Of a stretch of 64,000 nucleotides of DNA, positions 8,551-16,633 are shown piece by piece (positions within the stretch are counted from its first letter, which is position 1; every line of letters begins with the position of its first letter). The stretch is taken from the NCBI RefSeq assembly GCF_018326425.1, contig NZ_AP024601.1:1724001-1788000 (forward strand), written 5' to 3'. Position numbers and translations under genes: made by a program. The notes below the pieces were generated by a model. The model was not told the DNA's origin and made no database searches. It saw nothing but the letters and a program-made list of their open reading frames with translations. This DNA is from Polycladomyces abyssicola (GTDB taxonomy: Bacteria > Bacillota > Bacilli > Thermoactinomycetales > JIR-001).

Positions 8551-9075
8551 TATGGTTAACGGTATCCAGATCCTCTAAGCATGTACTCTAACAACTGCGG
8601 TGTAAACCCCATTGGCTGATTTAAAGTTGGCCTGTTAGCCAATTCACTTTGCGCTAATTCAATCAATCTCATCAACACGACAAAGGAACTTAAAGAGGTC
8701 GCCTACGGGTGTCTGATATTCGAAAGTTATAAGATAACCTGTAGTGAAACACAACGAGTGGACATCTGCAGATGGTGCAAAATCCGGTCGGTAATCGCTT
8801 GATGGATCGGTCAGGGGGATGAATGTAAATAATAAAGCCCCCTAACTTTTGTGCATGTTCTATAAGTGCCACATACGCTTAGAACCACAAGAAACCAGCT
8901 TATACAGTTGTACTTCGTAAGGTCCACAATGTTGTATGGTTTGATCTAAGATTCAGTTTTCTCATGAATGGAGGAGGTAATCATATTGGGATGGATTTAG
9001 ATCCAAAAGCGAAATATGGGGCCACTCTGGAAAAAAGTGGCTTCATAGGGGATCAAAACGAAATGGAGTGTCTCG
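8551..9075. other. Degenerate intergenic region
   Basis: No intact gene. Minus-strand fragments such as LAQSELANRPTLNQPMGF (around 8590-8680) and LIEHAQKLGGF (near 8840) look like pieces of former genes, but I cannot name them. A 33-codon plus-strand frame begins near 8991 behind GGAGGAGG; it ends at the phosphatase start and contains a small GCCACT/AGTGGC hairpin. Confidence 0.35.
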
Positions 9076-9913
9076 ATGCCGTCTGTTGAAACGGTATGGA
9101 TACAGGGTCAGGGCTTCTGCAATGAAAATCGGCTCATAATAGATCAGTCGCTCGGTTTGTACGGTGTGGCGGACGGAGACACCAGTCTGGACCGTTTCAG
9201 GGATGAGAACGGTCTTACGGGCGGGGCGATCGTAGCGAAAACAGTGGCTGAACATTTTCTAAACCTGGATCGGAAACTGACCTGTTCCAGGCTACGCTGC
9301 AAGCCAATGAACGGCTTCGGCAGGTGATGCACGATCAAGGGATTGATCTGCAAAAGACCGAAGCGCTATGGGCCGCGGCACATGCCGTGGTCCAAATCGG
9401 AGAACACCACATCGAGTGGGTGCAAAGCGGCGACTGCATGATTTATGCCCTCTACAGGGACCAAACCGGGCGGACGGTGACACGGGATTCGGTGGATGAT
9501 CATGACCGCCAAGTGATTGAACTGTGGAAGGAGCACCATTTTAGTCGGACCAACGGAAAATTGCCTGAAGAAGTCCGTGAGAAAATCCGCTTAAACCGGC
9601 GGATGGCCAACAAACCGGGCGGATACAGCTGCATTAACGGAGATCCTGCGCTGATGGACCACCTCGAGTGGTAGGTTGGCACGCAGCAATCTTGCCACCC
9701 TTCTGCTAGTATCGGACGGGTTTTACTTCGGTTTTGCAGACATCTTGATGACAGAGGATTTCGTCCTTGCAATCGCCCGGGAAGGACTGAACGCATATGC
9801 CGAAAGGCTGTTCCAGTTTGGAATTCAGAGGATCCGGACTGTAAACGAGTCCCCAGACTCAAACATCGGACGACAAAGCCGGCATCCTGATCCGTTTAAG
9901 TCAAGTGAGATGA
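9076..9913 (+). pseudogene. PP2C-like serine/threonine phosphatase, multiply frameshifted
   Basis: Successive frames give LGLYGVADGD (a PP2C-type metal-binding start), GGAIVAKTVAEHFLNLD, then after a shift near 9272 LFQATLQANERLRQ and HAVVQIGEHHIEWVQSGDCM, YSCINGDPALMDHLEW; after a stop/shift at 9672, LLLVSDGFYFGF and AIAREGLNAYAERL; after another, EDPDCKRVPRLK; and finally DDKAGILIRL. The order fits a single PP2C-family phosphatase of about 270 residues, broken by at least four changes. The ATG at 9076 is preceded by GGAG. It is therefore a dead gene unless the sequence has several errors. Confidence 0.65.
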
Positions 9914-10264
9914 TGTATTAATGAAAAGGCTGGGCGGCCTTTAGTCTTGGGTGTTCGGGTATTTCTTCATGATGTCCTCACCCTGCCGCGATTTCTTAGT
10001 GCAAGAGGGCCGATGAAAACAAAATTGACGCAACCTATTAAATAGGTCAGGGGTACAGCCCTATCTTTTTCTTTATTTTTTGGTGACAGTGACCCCACAA
10101 AAAGCCACTGAAACCTACGAAGGAGTACTTCATAGACTCAATGGCTTTTTGCTTGATCTTACAACCGTTTACGATTAAGGTCATTTACAGGTACGCCGGG
10201 GTGTTTATTCTCAAAGGCAGACTTACCTACTAAACATCATCTTTTTATAAAATTTTATTTTTCC
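9914..10264. other. Intergenic stretch without a gene
   Basis: Apart from the hairpin at 10098-10151, nothing gene-like is seen on either strand. A 14-base piece (CACAAAAAGCCACT, 10096-10109) is the reverse complement of 8272-8285. Confidence 0.4.
10098..10151 (+). terminator. Hairpin with U-tract, possible terminator
   Basis: AAAAAGCCA (10099-10107) pairs with TGGCTTTTT (10142-10150) across a 34-base loop. The long loop makes it weaker than a typical terminator. It lies downstream of the broken phosphatase. Confidence 0.4.
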
Positions 10265-10644
10265 CTAAAACAGTTTTAATCCGTTCGTTTTTTCTATCTG
10301 ACTCAAGTATTCAAAGAAACCAATACGATTTTCCCAGGGGTCAGTAAAAGTACCCCATTTAACAGGAACTTCTTCTCTTGAATATATTTCAAAGCTCTCG
10401 ACATTTAATTCTTTTTTATCCTATCCCGCTCGGCTTCTATATCCGTAACACCTAAACGGATTGGTCCACTACCTTCTGTTGGTACTCCTTCAGCCACTTG
10501 TAACCAACACCCAGAAATAAGCTCCCACTCTGCAAATCCTTCGTGTGGTATGAAATCAGGTTTTTTATTAAGTAATGTTTGATACCACTTTTGACCTTCT
10601 TTTATGTCCGTAACACGAACTTGAACAGTCATTTCATAAATCAA
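10265..10644 (-). pseudogene. VOC/glyoxalase-superfamily protein with one frameshift
   Basis: The first 79 codons (MIYEMTVQVRVTDIKEGQKW, then IRLGVTDIEAERDRIKK) form the first half of a small VOC-fold metalloprotein. The frame breaks in a run of A residues near 10415-10420 and continues in another frame with ELNVESFEIYSREEVPVKWG, TFTDPWENRIGFFEYL, ending at 10265. Restoring one base would give a normal 125-residue protein, so either a recent mutation or a sequencing error in the homopolymer is possible. Confidence 0.65.
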
Positions 10645-10725
10645 TAGATACCCCCCTCAGCGCCCATACGCGAAGAGTCAATCGTCATCGCTTTTGGTTG
10701 ACGTACCCCTTTAGATCACAACCGT

Positions 10726-11046
10726 TTAATAACAGCAGACTTCTAACCGATTGGCATCAAGATCGTAGAAACCGAAGAAGCGTACATTACCTGCTTCCTG
10801 GATTGGTTCTACCTCTACTTGTTGTTCCCCCAAATATTGATGAGCTTGTTCGATCTCATTCGTATATAGGATTGGGTAAGTGCTCGACCACTCTTTTCCC
10901 ACTTTGTTTTCTTGATCAGAAAGCTCATGTAAGGTAAGAGACGTACCAGCAAGATCTAATACGACATACTTTTCATTTTCATCAAAAGTGGAGGTAAGCC
11001 CCAATTTCTCTTGATACCATTGTTGTGCTTTTCGATAATCATTCAC
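10726..11046 (-). CDS. VOC/glyoxalase-superfamily protein, uncertain 5' end
   Basis: A 106-residue reading frame with the usual VOC pattern: YRKAQQWYQEKLGLTSTFDE, a central strand-loop-strand, and a C-terminal FFGFYDLDANRLEVCCY containing the DPDGN-like turn. The substrate cannot be told; relatives include glyoxalases and drug-binding resistance proteins. The frame stays open upstream through FVILRVNDY, where the first beta strand of the fold should be, but there is no ATG or ribosome site; the GTG at 11046 would lose that strand. The 5' end has probably been lost or replaced. Confidence 0.5.
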   Translation of the reverse strand: MNDYRKAQQWYQEKLGLTSTFDENEKYVVLDLAGTSLTLHELSDQENKVGKEWSSTYPILYTNEIEQAHQYLGEQQVEVEPIQEAGNVRFFGFYDLDANRLEVCCY

Positions 11047-11657
11047 CCTTAAAATGACGAAATCAGCAGAGATTTCGGGAGAAGCGAAAAAAGGTCCTAC
11101 AAGCCTTCGTGAAGTCTCCCCTCACCTTTGTTCCCAATGTACGACTAACCGATCCGCGCTTTCCTAGCCCTCCATTCGGAACACTGGGCGATCTCCATCA
11201 GTCTCTTCCTACCGGGAGGCTCTCCTTTCGCCTTAATAATCTCCCGGGCCACCTCCAACGGATCTGGAGAGTTCTCCACCTTGATGCTCTCCTCCACCTT
11301 GGTGGCATAGAATTATTTGGACAAACTCAGCTGAAGGAAGTGTCATCGACGTGGCAGCCAAACCTGACGATATGCAAAAAATCAGCAAGATGATGAGAGA
11401 CGGTACCACGCTGTCAGCAAGTTAGCTACAGCAAAAAACGGCAAGCCCGTCTTTCGACGGTTGCCGATCCTGGGAGTACCCACGACGTACATAATGAAAC
11501 TGATCGCGAGTGACAACGTACATCATCACATCATCGAAAATGAAGTCACCCGCCCTGTCGCATTACCAACCTAAGCGGATGACTCCGTGTAACGTCTGGG
11601 ATCACGCCTAATCATCTTATTTACAGAGCCAGATGTAGGCTATATGCAACAAGAAGG
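11047..11657. other. Intergenic region with small coding remnants
   Basis: Minus strand 11145-11318 reads NSPDPLEVAREIIKAKGEPP then GRKRLMEIAQCSEWRARKA, which resembles a helix-turn-helix piece without a start. Plus strand 11330-11425 reads SAEGSVIDVAAKPDDMQKIS before a stop. Neither has a start or ribosome site, so both look like leftovers. The terminator at 11433-11466 ends transcripts from the right. 11467-11657 shows nothing further. Confidence 0.35.
11433..11466 (-). terminator. Strong intrinsic terminator
   Basis: CGGCAA (11439-11444) pairs with TTGCCG (11461-11466), and CCGTC with GACGG inside it; on the minus strand six T residues follow. It can end the aldo/keto reductase transcript, about 190 bases after that stop codon. 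Confidence 0.75.
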
Positions 11658-12569
11658 TTACTCGTTTACAATTTCCAGCGCTTTCTGTATCAGATCGTCG
11701 GAAATCTCCTGTTCCAACAGATCGATGTTTTGCTGGATCCGTTCCGGCTGTTTGGTACCAACCAAAACGGAGTTAATCCCCGGATTCCGGTACAGGAATT
11801 GAAGCGCCAGGGCAGTTAATTTGTCACCGTCCCCTCCGACTAGTTCCAAAAGGGCGAGCACTTTTTTCTTGTGCGTAAACTCTTCATTCAGATGCGGCAA
11901 CACTCGTGAGGATAGCAATCCAGCAGCGAGCCCAGAACGAATAAATACGCCGATTCCTTTTTCAAGGCAAAGGGCGATGTTTTTTTCATTTGTTTGATCT
12001 AGCAGGTTATATCCCAATTGCATCACGTCAAATTCTCCCGATTCGATCAAGAGGGTGGCCAATTCCCCATCGATCGAAGCGCCAAGGTAGCGGATTTTCC
12101 CTTCCTTTTGCGCATCTTTCATTGCGGCCAGCGTTTCCCCTTCTTCGATTACTTGTTCCGAATTAGGCCCAAAGTGGATTTGCATGATGTCGATCACATC
12201 CGTTTGCAGCCGCTTTAAGCTGCGATCGATCGATTCTTTAACCGCTCGGTAAGAAAAATCGTAATACGTATCCGGTTCATTGCTGTGTTCTCCACATTTG
12301 GTGGCAAGAATGAATTCATGGCGACGGGAGGACAAAAATTTGCCGATTCGCTCTTCACTACGATGGTAAGCACTGGCCGTATCGATGAGATTGATCCCCA
12401 AGTCCAGAACGGTATGAAGCACTTTTCCCGCTTGTTTTTCATCAGGCCTTTGCCTTTCCCGGCCGTCCCCCAGTCCCCAGTCTCGCCCGATTTCCAAAGC
12501 GCCGAAGCCTAAGAAGGTAACCGATGTGCCCATCCGCGGAATTTCTCTTTTTTCCAATGCTTTCTTCAT
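11658..12569 (-). CDS. Aldo/keto reductase
   Basis: NAD(P)H-dependent oxidoreductase of 303 residues with a TIM-barrel fold. The catalytic tetrad is present: Asp and Tyr in NLIDTASAYHRSEERIG (about residues 60-76), Lys in FILATKCG, and His in DIMQIHFGP. The C-terminal cofactor segment NSVLVGTKQPERIQQNI fits the family. ATG 12569 has GGAGGGGG seven bases upstream. The substrate is unknown; no neighbouring gene gives a hint. It is the first healthy gene to the right of the degraded zone. Confidence 0.88.
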   Translation of the reverse strand: MKKALEKREIPRMGTSVTFLGFGALEIGRDWGLGDGRERQRPDEKQAGKVLHTVLDLGINLIDTASAYHRSEERIGKFLSSRRHEFILATKCGEHSNEPDTYYDFSYRAVKESIDRSLKRLQTDVIDIMQIHFGPNSEQVIEEGETLAAMKDAQKEGKIRYLGASIDGELATLLIESGEFDVMQLGYNLLDQTNEKNIALCLEKGIGVFIRSGLAAGLLSSRVLPHLNEEFTHKKKVLALLELVGGDGDKLTALALQFLYRNPGINSVLVGTKQPERIQQNIDLLEQEISDDLIQKALEIVNE

Positions 12570-12689
12570 ATTTTCCCCCTCCAGACTCCCATTTGATGAA
12601 AATGGCAGGGTGAAACAGAGTGAACGGTATAAATGTAGCGAAATGCCAAACTTCTGACAATAAGGTGGGGAAAATTGAGAAAATTTAAT

Positions 12690-12935
12690 CTATCGCTTTA
12701 TGCTGGTAACAATGAGACCGAAGAGAACGAATAAACTGCAATCAAGAGATTTCCATAGAACAATGGGTGCTATTGGAACGAAGAGGATGCCAAAAAAGCT
12801 GGATATAAGATGAAAAAAACCATCCAGGTTGTGAGAGCCTGGCCGGGTTTCTTTGTATGTATAAACGGAAGCGTAAGGCGAAAACAGAGGAAATACACCG
12901 ATCAGTAAGTACCAATCTCCGTCGGGATCAGACAA
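12690..12935 (-). CDS. Possible small membrane protein
   Basis: An 81-residue frame with two or three hydrophobic stretches (WYLLIGVFPLFSPYASVY near 8-25; LISSFFGILFVPIAPIVLW near 43-61; LFVLFGLIVTSI at the end). The TTG start lies two bases after the thioesterase stop, and the AGGAGGG that would serve it is 13 bases away inside that gene's end, so translation would be coupled. No family is recognised. The match of start and operon position is weak, so it may be spurious. Confidence 0.35.
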   Translation of the reverse strand: MSDPDGDWYLLIGVFPLFSPYASVYTYKETRPGSHNLDGFFHLISSFFGILFVPIAPIVLWKSLDCSLFVLFGLIVTSIKR

Positions 12936-12938
12936 ATC

Positions 12939-13406
12939 CTAATGTAAACCCTCCTGCCTCTTTCTTCGCTCGACCCGCAGTTGCCGGCGTTGCACAGCGG
13001 ATTGGTGAAGACGCTTTTCTTTGTCCGTTTCCGGTATAACGGATGGCACTGCCACGGGTTTTCCTTCTTTGTCGATCGCCACCATGGTGACAAAAGAAGT
13101 GGTGGTCAGGTTCTTCTCTCCGGTCCGATTCTCGGGAACGACTTCCGCATATACTTCCATCGAGGCGTTTCCCGTCCAGGTTACAAACGCTTCCACTGTC
13201 AAAATGTCACCCAAACGCGCCGTATTTAAGAAATCCACCGAGTCGATCGACGCAGTCACTACCAGTTGTTTGCAATGTCTCATCGCTGCAATGGCGGCCA
13301 CTTCATCGATCAACGCCAATACCTGTCTCCCGAAAATGGTACCATAGGAATTGGTATCACTGGGCAGAACCAACAGCGTTTTCACCGTTCTCGATGCGCT
13401 CGCCAC
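12939..13406 (-). CDS. Acyl-CoA thioesterase, hotdog fold (YkhA type)
   Basis: A 155-residue hotdog-fold enzyme that would hydrolyse acyl-CoA to free CoA and acid in the cytoplasm. Family marks are TNSYGTIFGRQVLALIDEVA (the conserved N...G...G...D active-site helix, about residues 18-37), VTASIDSVDFLNTARLGDIL and TTSFVTMVAIDKEGKPV. The C-terminus is basic (RRQLRVERRKRQ). The GTG at 13406 is used because an in-frame stop stands directly before it. The small membrane frame follows at once. Confidence 0.88.
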   Translation of the reverse strand: MASASRTVKTLLVLPSDTNSYGTIFGRQVLALIDEVAAIAAMRHCKQLVVTASIDSVDFLNTARLGDILTVEAFVTWTGNASMEVYAEVVPENRTGEKNLTTTSFVTMVAIDKEGKPVAVPSVIPETDKEKRLHQSAVQRRQLRVERRKRQEGLH

Positions 13407-13472
13407 TCATCGCAAGTCATCTCCCTCACCCCAAGTATTCCAACCCTCCTGCCGCTTCATTCAATCCGTCCT

Positions 13473-14300
13473 TTATTGCCCCAGCGCCACGGGTTGTTTC
13501 ATCTTCTTCCTGGATGCAGAAGAGAGGGGAATACACATCGGGTGACCAGTCACGGGATCGGCAATCACTCTAGCCTGAATACCGAAGACGGATTCAAGGG
13601 TTTCCGGGGTGATCACGGATGACGGTGTACCCTGTGCCACCACTTTGCCGTCTCGAAGAGCGATGAGCTGATGGGCATAGCGGGCCGCTTGGTTGATATC
13701 ATGTAAAACCATCACCACGGTGATTCCTTCCGTTTCGTTCAACCGTTTCAGAAGATCCAGCACTTCGATCTGATAGGCCAAATCAAGATACGTTGTCGGT
13801 TCGTCCAACAGCAACAGCGGTGTTTTTTGCGCGAGTGCCATGGCGATCCACGCCCGTTGCCGCTGACCGCCGGATAGAGAGGAAAGGGGACGGTCAGCCC
13901 ATTCCGACACACCCGTCATCTCCATCGCCCATTGGACGATTTGACGGTCTTCCTTGCGCTTACCTCCCCAAACTGACTGGTGCGGAAATCGTCCGTGCCA
14001 CACCAGCTCCTCCACCGTCAACCCTTCGGGAGATTGGGGATGTTGCGGTAAAATGGCCAGACGTCGGGATACTTCCCGTGTCGGCATCGCATGGATCGAT
14101 TGGCCATTGATATAGACAGCTCCTCCATGCGGTTGGATGAGCCGTGCCATCGCCTTGAGCAGGGTCGATTTGCCGGAGCCGTTACGGCCGATCAGCGCCG
14201 TGATGTAACCGATGGGGATATCGATGTTGAGTGCTTCAATAATCCGTTTTTTTCCGTACGCCAACGACAGATCCCGGGCACCAAAATGCGTTTCGTTCAT
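13473..14300 (-). CDS. Iron-siderophore type ABC transporter ATPase (FecE/FhuC-like)
   Basis: A 275-residue ATP-binding subunit with Walker A GRNGSGKST (about residues 38-46), signature LSGGQRQRAWIAMALAQ and Walker B LLLLDEPTTYLD, followed by the H-loop VLHDINQAARY. Closest in style to siderophore/haem importers. I start it at ATG 14300, eight bases after GGAGGG; the frame stays open to 14444 but that extension is not protein-like. A Fur-type box about 130 bases upstream supports iron control. No permease or binding protein is adjacent, so it must serve partners encoded elsewhere. Confidence 0.88.
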   Translation of the reverse strand: MNETHFGARDLSLAYGKKRIIEALNIDIPIGYITALIGRNGSGKSTLLKAMARLIQPHGGAVYINGQSIHAMPTREVSRRLAILPQHPQSPEGLTVEELVWHGRFPHQSVWGGKRKEDRQIVQWAMEMTGVSEWADRPLSSLSGGQRQRAWIAMALAQKTPLLLLDEPTTYLDLAYQIEVLDLLKRLNETEGITVVMVLHDINQAARYAHQLIALRDGKVVAQGTPSSVITPETLESVFGIQARVIADPVTGHPMCIPLSSASRKKMKQPVALGQ

Positions 14301-14428
14301 ATTTACACCCTCCTCGATCAGGGAATCCTCATATCCCCGCCATGCGAGATTGTGCAGGAGGAAACGCCCAATACGCTGAACACCTTCAGCGGATTGCGCG
14401 TCAACCCCCGCACCTATCATGATGAATT

Positions 14429-14443
14429 TGAAAATCATTATCA
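14429..14443 (-). promoter_or_regulatory. Fur-type iron box
   Basis: TGATAATGATTTTCA on the minus strand fits the 7-1-7 Fur pattern TGATAAT-N-ATTATCA with one mismatch. It lies upstream of the FecE-like ATPase gene, where low iron would relieve repression. Confidence 0.65.
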
Positions 14444-14514
14444 TTAAATGGTCACACTTTTAATCCTAATCGAACTCCTTCCCGATGTCCAGTTATTTTC
14501 GGGAGAATCTCATC

Positions 14515-14556
14515 AAAAAAAGACACCTCCTGCTTACTGCAGGGGGTGTCTTTTTT
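14515..14556. terminator. glnA terminator
   Basis: AGACACC (14521-14527) pairs with GGTGTCT (14545-14551), with CCTGC/GCAGG inside, flanked by A and T runs. It ends the glnRA transcript eight bases after the glnA stop and can work in both directions. Confidence 0.85.
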
Positions 14557-14562
14557 GTCGGA

Positions 14563-15900
14563 TTAGTACAGGGTCAGGTATTGTTCCCGCTCCCAAGGAT
14601 GAACTTGCGTGCGGAACATATCCCACTCGATCTCTTTGGCTTCGATGAAGTGGGCCAGCGCATGTTCGCCGAGCGCTTCGCAGATAACCGGGTCTTTTTT
14701 CAGCTCTTCCAACGCTTCTTTCAGCGTGGCCGGCAAGGACTGGATGCCTGCTTCCCGACGCTCTTCATCATCCATGACGTAGATGTTGCGGTCGGTTTGC
14801 GGCGGCAGCGGCAGCTTGTTTTTGATGCCGTCCAAACCTGCTTTGAGCATCACGGCCAAAGCCAGATACGGGTTGGCGGACGGGTCCGGGTTGCGCACTT
14901 CGATCCGGGTGCTCAAACCGCGGGATGCCGGTACGCGCACCAACGGACTGCGGTTTTTCGGAGACCAAGCCACGTAGCAAGGAGCTTCATACCCCGGCAC
15001 CAACCGTTTGTAGGAGTTGACCAACGGGTTGGTGATCGCCGCAAAGGCGCGGGCATGTTTCAAGATACCAGCCAAGAAATGACGTGCGGTTTCGCTCAGA
15101 CCCAGCTCGTCGTTTTCATCGTAAAAGGCGTTTTCATTGCCCCGGAACAGGGATTGGTGGCAGTGCATACCGGAACCGTTCACACCGAACAGCGGTTTCG
15201 GCATGAAGGTTGCGTGCAGACCGTAACGGCGGGCGATGTTTTTCACCACCAGCTTGAAGATCTGGATATTGTCGGCCGCACGCACCGCGTTGGCATATTT
15301 GAAGTCGATTTCATGCTGACCGGGCGCCACTTCATGGTGGGAAGCTTCCACTTCGAAGCCCATCTTATCCAGTGTCACGACGATGTCACGACGGCAGTTT
15401 TCGCCCAGATCCAGGGGTGCCAAGTCAAAGTAGCCGCCGTTGTCGTTCAAGTCCATCGTCGGTTCGCCTTTTTCGTTGGTTTTGAAGAGGAAGAACTCCG
15501 GTTCCGGACCGACGTTGAACGAAGTGAAGCCCATTTCTTCGGCTTCTTTCAGCACTTTTTTCAGGATGCCGCGCGGGTCTCCCGGGAACGGATTGCCATC
15601 CGGCAGATAAACATCACAAATGAGTCCGGCCACTTTCCCTTCAGACCCCGAGCTCCATGGATAAATCACCCACGTGTCCAAATCCGGATACAGATACATA
15701 TCGGATTCTTCAATCCGCACAAATCCTTCGATCGAAGAACCGTCGAACATCATTTTGTTGTCCAGTGCCTTTTCCAGCTGGCTGCGCGGGATTTCCACGT
15801 TTTTGATCGTGCCCAACAGATCCGTAAACTGAAGGCGGATGTACTGGACGTTGTTCTCTTCTACAGACTTCAGAATATCTTCACGTGTGAATCGAGGCAT
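14563..15900 (-). CDS. glnA: Glutamine synthetase, type I
   Basis: ATP-dependent synthesis of glutamine from glutamate and ammonia; forms a cytoplasmic dodecamer. The 445 residues match the short Gram-positive (I-alpha) class, which lacks the adenylylation tyrosine insert. Visible marks: [11 protein letters not shown] near 50, [10 protein letters not shown], the metal-site region [32 protein letters not shown], the ATP-site [13 protein letters not shown] and the R-x-E site of [20 protein letters not shown] 15900 has AAGGAG nine bases upstream; the frame is open further but without a ribosome site. It is second in the operon with glnR, 53 bases downstream of it. Confidence 0.97.
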   Translation of the reverse strand: MPRFTREDILKSVEENNVQYIRLQFTDLLGTIKNVEIPRSQLEKALDNKMMFDGSSIEGFVRIEESDMYLYPDLDTWVIYPWSSGSEGKVAGLICDVYLPDGNPFPGDPRGILKKVLKEAEEMGFTSFNVGPEPEFFLFKTNEKGEPTMDLNDNGGYFDLAPLDLGENCRRDIVVTLDKMGFEVEASHHEVAPGQHEIDFKYANAVRAADNIQIFKLVVKNIARRYGLHATFMPKPLFGVNGSGMHCHQSLFRGNENAFYDENDELGLSETARHFLAGILKHARAFAAITNPLVNSYKRLVPGYEAPCYVAWSPKNRSPLVRVPASRGLSTRIEVRNPDPSANPYLALAVMLKAGLDGIKNKLPLPPQTDRNIYVMDDEERREAGIQSLPATLKEALEELKKDPVICEALGEHALAHFIEAKEIEWDMFRTQVHPWEREQYLTLY

Positions 15901-15953
15901 AGAGAACGCTCCTTTGTTGATGTGTTTATGGTAAGCCATATGGCTTGTTGGTA

Positions 15954-16343
15954 TCAGTGGAAAAACCGGGAAAGTTCTCCTTGGATCAAATGCGCTTGAC
16001 CCGGACGCAACTCAGTCAGTTGCCGTTTCAACAATTTACGCAATTCGGCATCAGTGATGTCGTGACGACGTTTCTCTTTGGAAGGCTGTGTCGATTCCGC
16101 CGTCTGTTTCAACAGCACTTCCTTGACGCCGGCTACGTTTACGCCTTTTTCCATCAAGCTTTTGATTTGCAACAAGCGATCAACGTCATTGAAGGAAAAC
16201 AGGCGTTGATTTCCTTTTGTCCGAGCAGGTCGGATCAAACCCTGTTGCTCGTAGTAGCGCACCTGCCGCGGAGTGAGTTCCGTCAATTTCGTCACGATGC
16301 CCATGGGAAACAGAGGCATGTTCCTACGGATCTCATCTCGCAT
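15954..16343 (-). CDS. glnR: Nitrogen regulator GlnR (MerR family)
   Basis: A 129-residue repressor that, in relatives, binds TGTNA-N7-TNACA sites when feedback-inhibited glutamine synthetase stabilises it. The MerR helix-turn-helix is clear ([20 protein letters not shown], about residues 13-32, then [20 protein letters not shown]). The basic C-terminal tail ([19 protein letters not shown]) is where GlnR contacts GlnA. ATG 16343 has GGAGG eight bases upstream; the longer open frame to 16406 would run into the promoter. It begins the glnRA operon. Confidence 0.95.
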   Translation of the reverse strand: MRDEIRRNMPLFPMGIVTKLTELTPRQVRYYEQQGLIRPARTKGNQRLFSFNDVDRLLQIKSLMEKGVNVAGVKEVLLKQTAESTQPSKEKRRHDITDAELRKLLKRQLTELRPGQAHLIQGELSRFFH

Positions 16344-16377
16344 GTGGGCGCCTCCTCTCTTGCATGACTTTACTGCT

Positions 16378-16406
16378 ATTGTATTAATGTCAATTTCATT
16401 TGTCAA
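16378..16406 (-). promoter_or_regulatory. glnRA sigma-A promoter
   Basis: Minus strand TTGACA (16401-16406), exactly 17 bases, TACAAT (16378-16383). The glnR start is about 35 bases downstream. Confidence 0.85.
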
Positions 16407-16410
16407 TGGG

Positions 16411-16427
16411 TGTTAGAAAAAATGACA
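16411..16427 (-). promoter_or_regulatory. GlnR binding box
   Basis: TGTTAGAAAAAATGACA (plus strand) matches TGTNA-N7-TNACA exactly and lies directly upstream of the -35 box of glnR, the position expected for autoregulation. A second half-matching pair of TGTCA elements spans 16388-16405 over the -35. Confidence 0.8.
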
Positions 16428-16633
16428 TAAAATCAACTGATCCTTTTTTGTCCGGAGCGTTCTCCTGCCTTGTGATCCCACATTATCACATGCCGATCCC
16501 CGAATGGAAGGGGGATGGAGAACCCCTCGCTTGATCAAAAGCCAAAATTGATTTAACATGTTATATTGTGTGCAATATTTTTTTGCCCACGGTAAAAATA
16601 GAGGATCATGTCGACAAACGGGAGGGAGAGAAT

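Noticed and set aside
14301-14444. N-terminal extension of the FecE-like ATPase
   Set aside because: It runs through the Fur box and is not protein-like; the ATG at 14300 has an ideal ribosome site.
14485-15999. A 504-codon plus-strand open frame opposite glnA
   Set aside because: It is the mirror of a strongly conserved gene; its translation is His/Phe/Arg-rich without any family resemblance or ribosome site.
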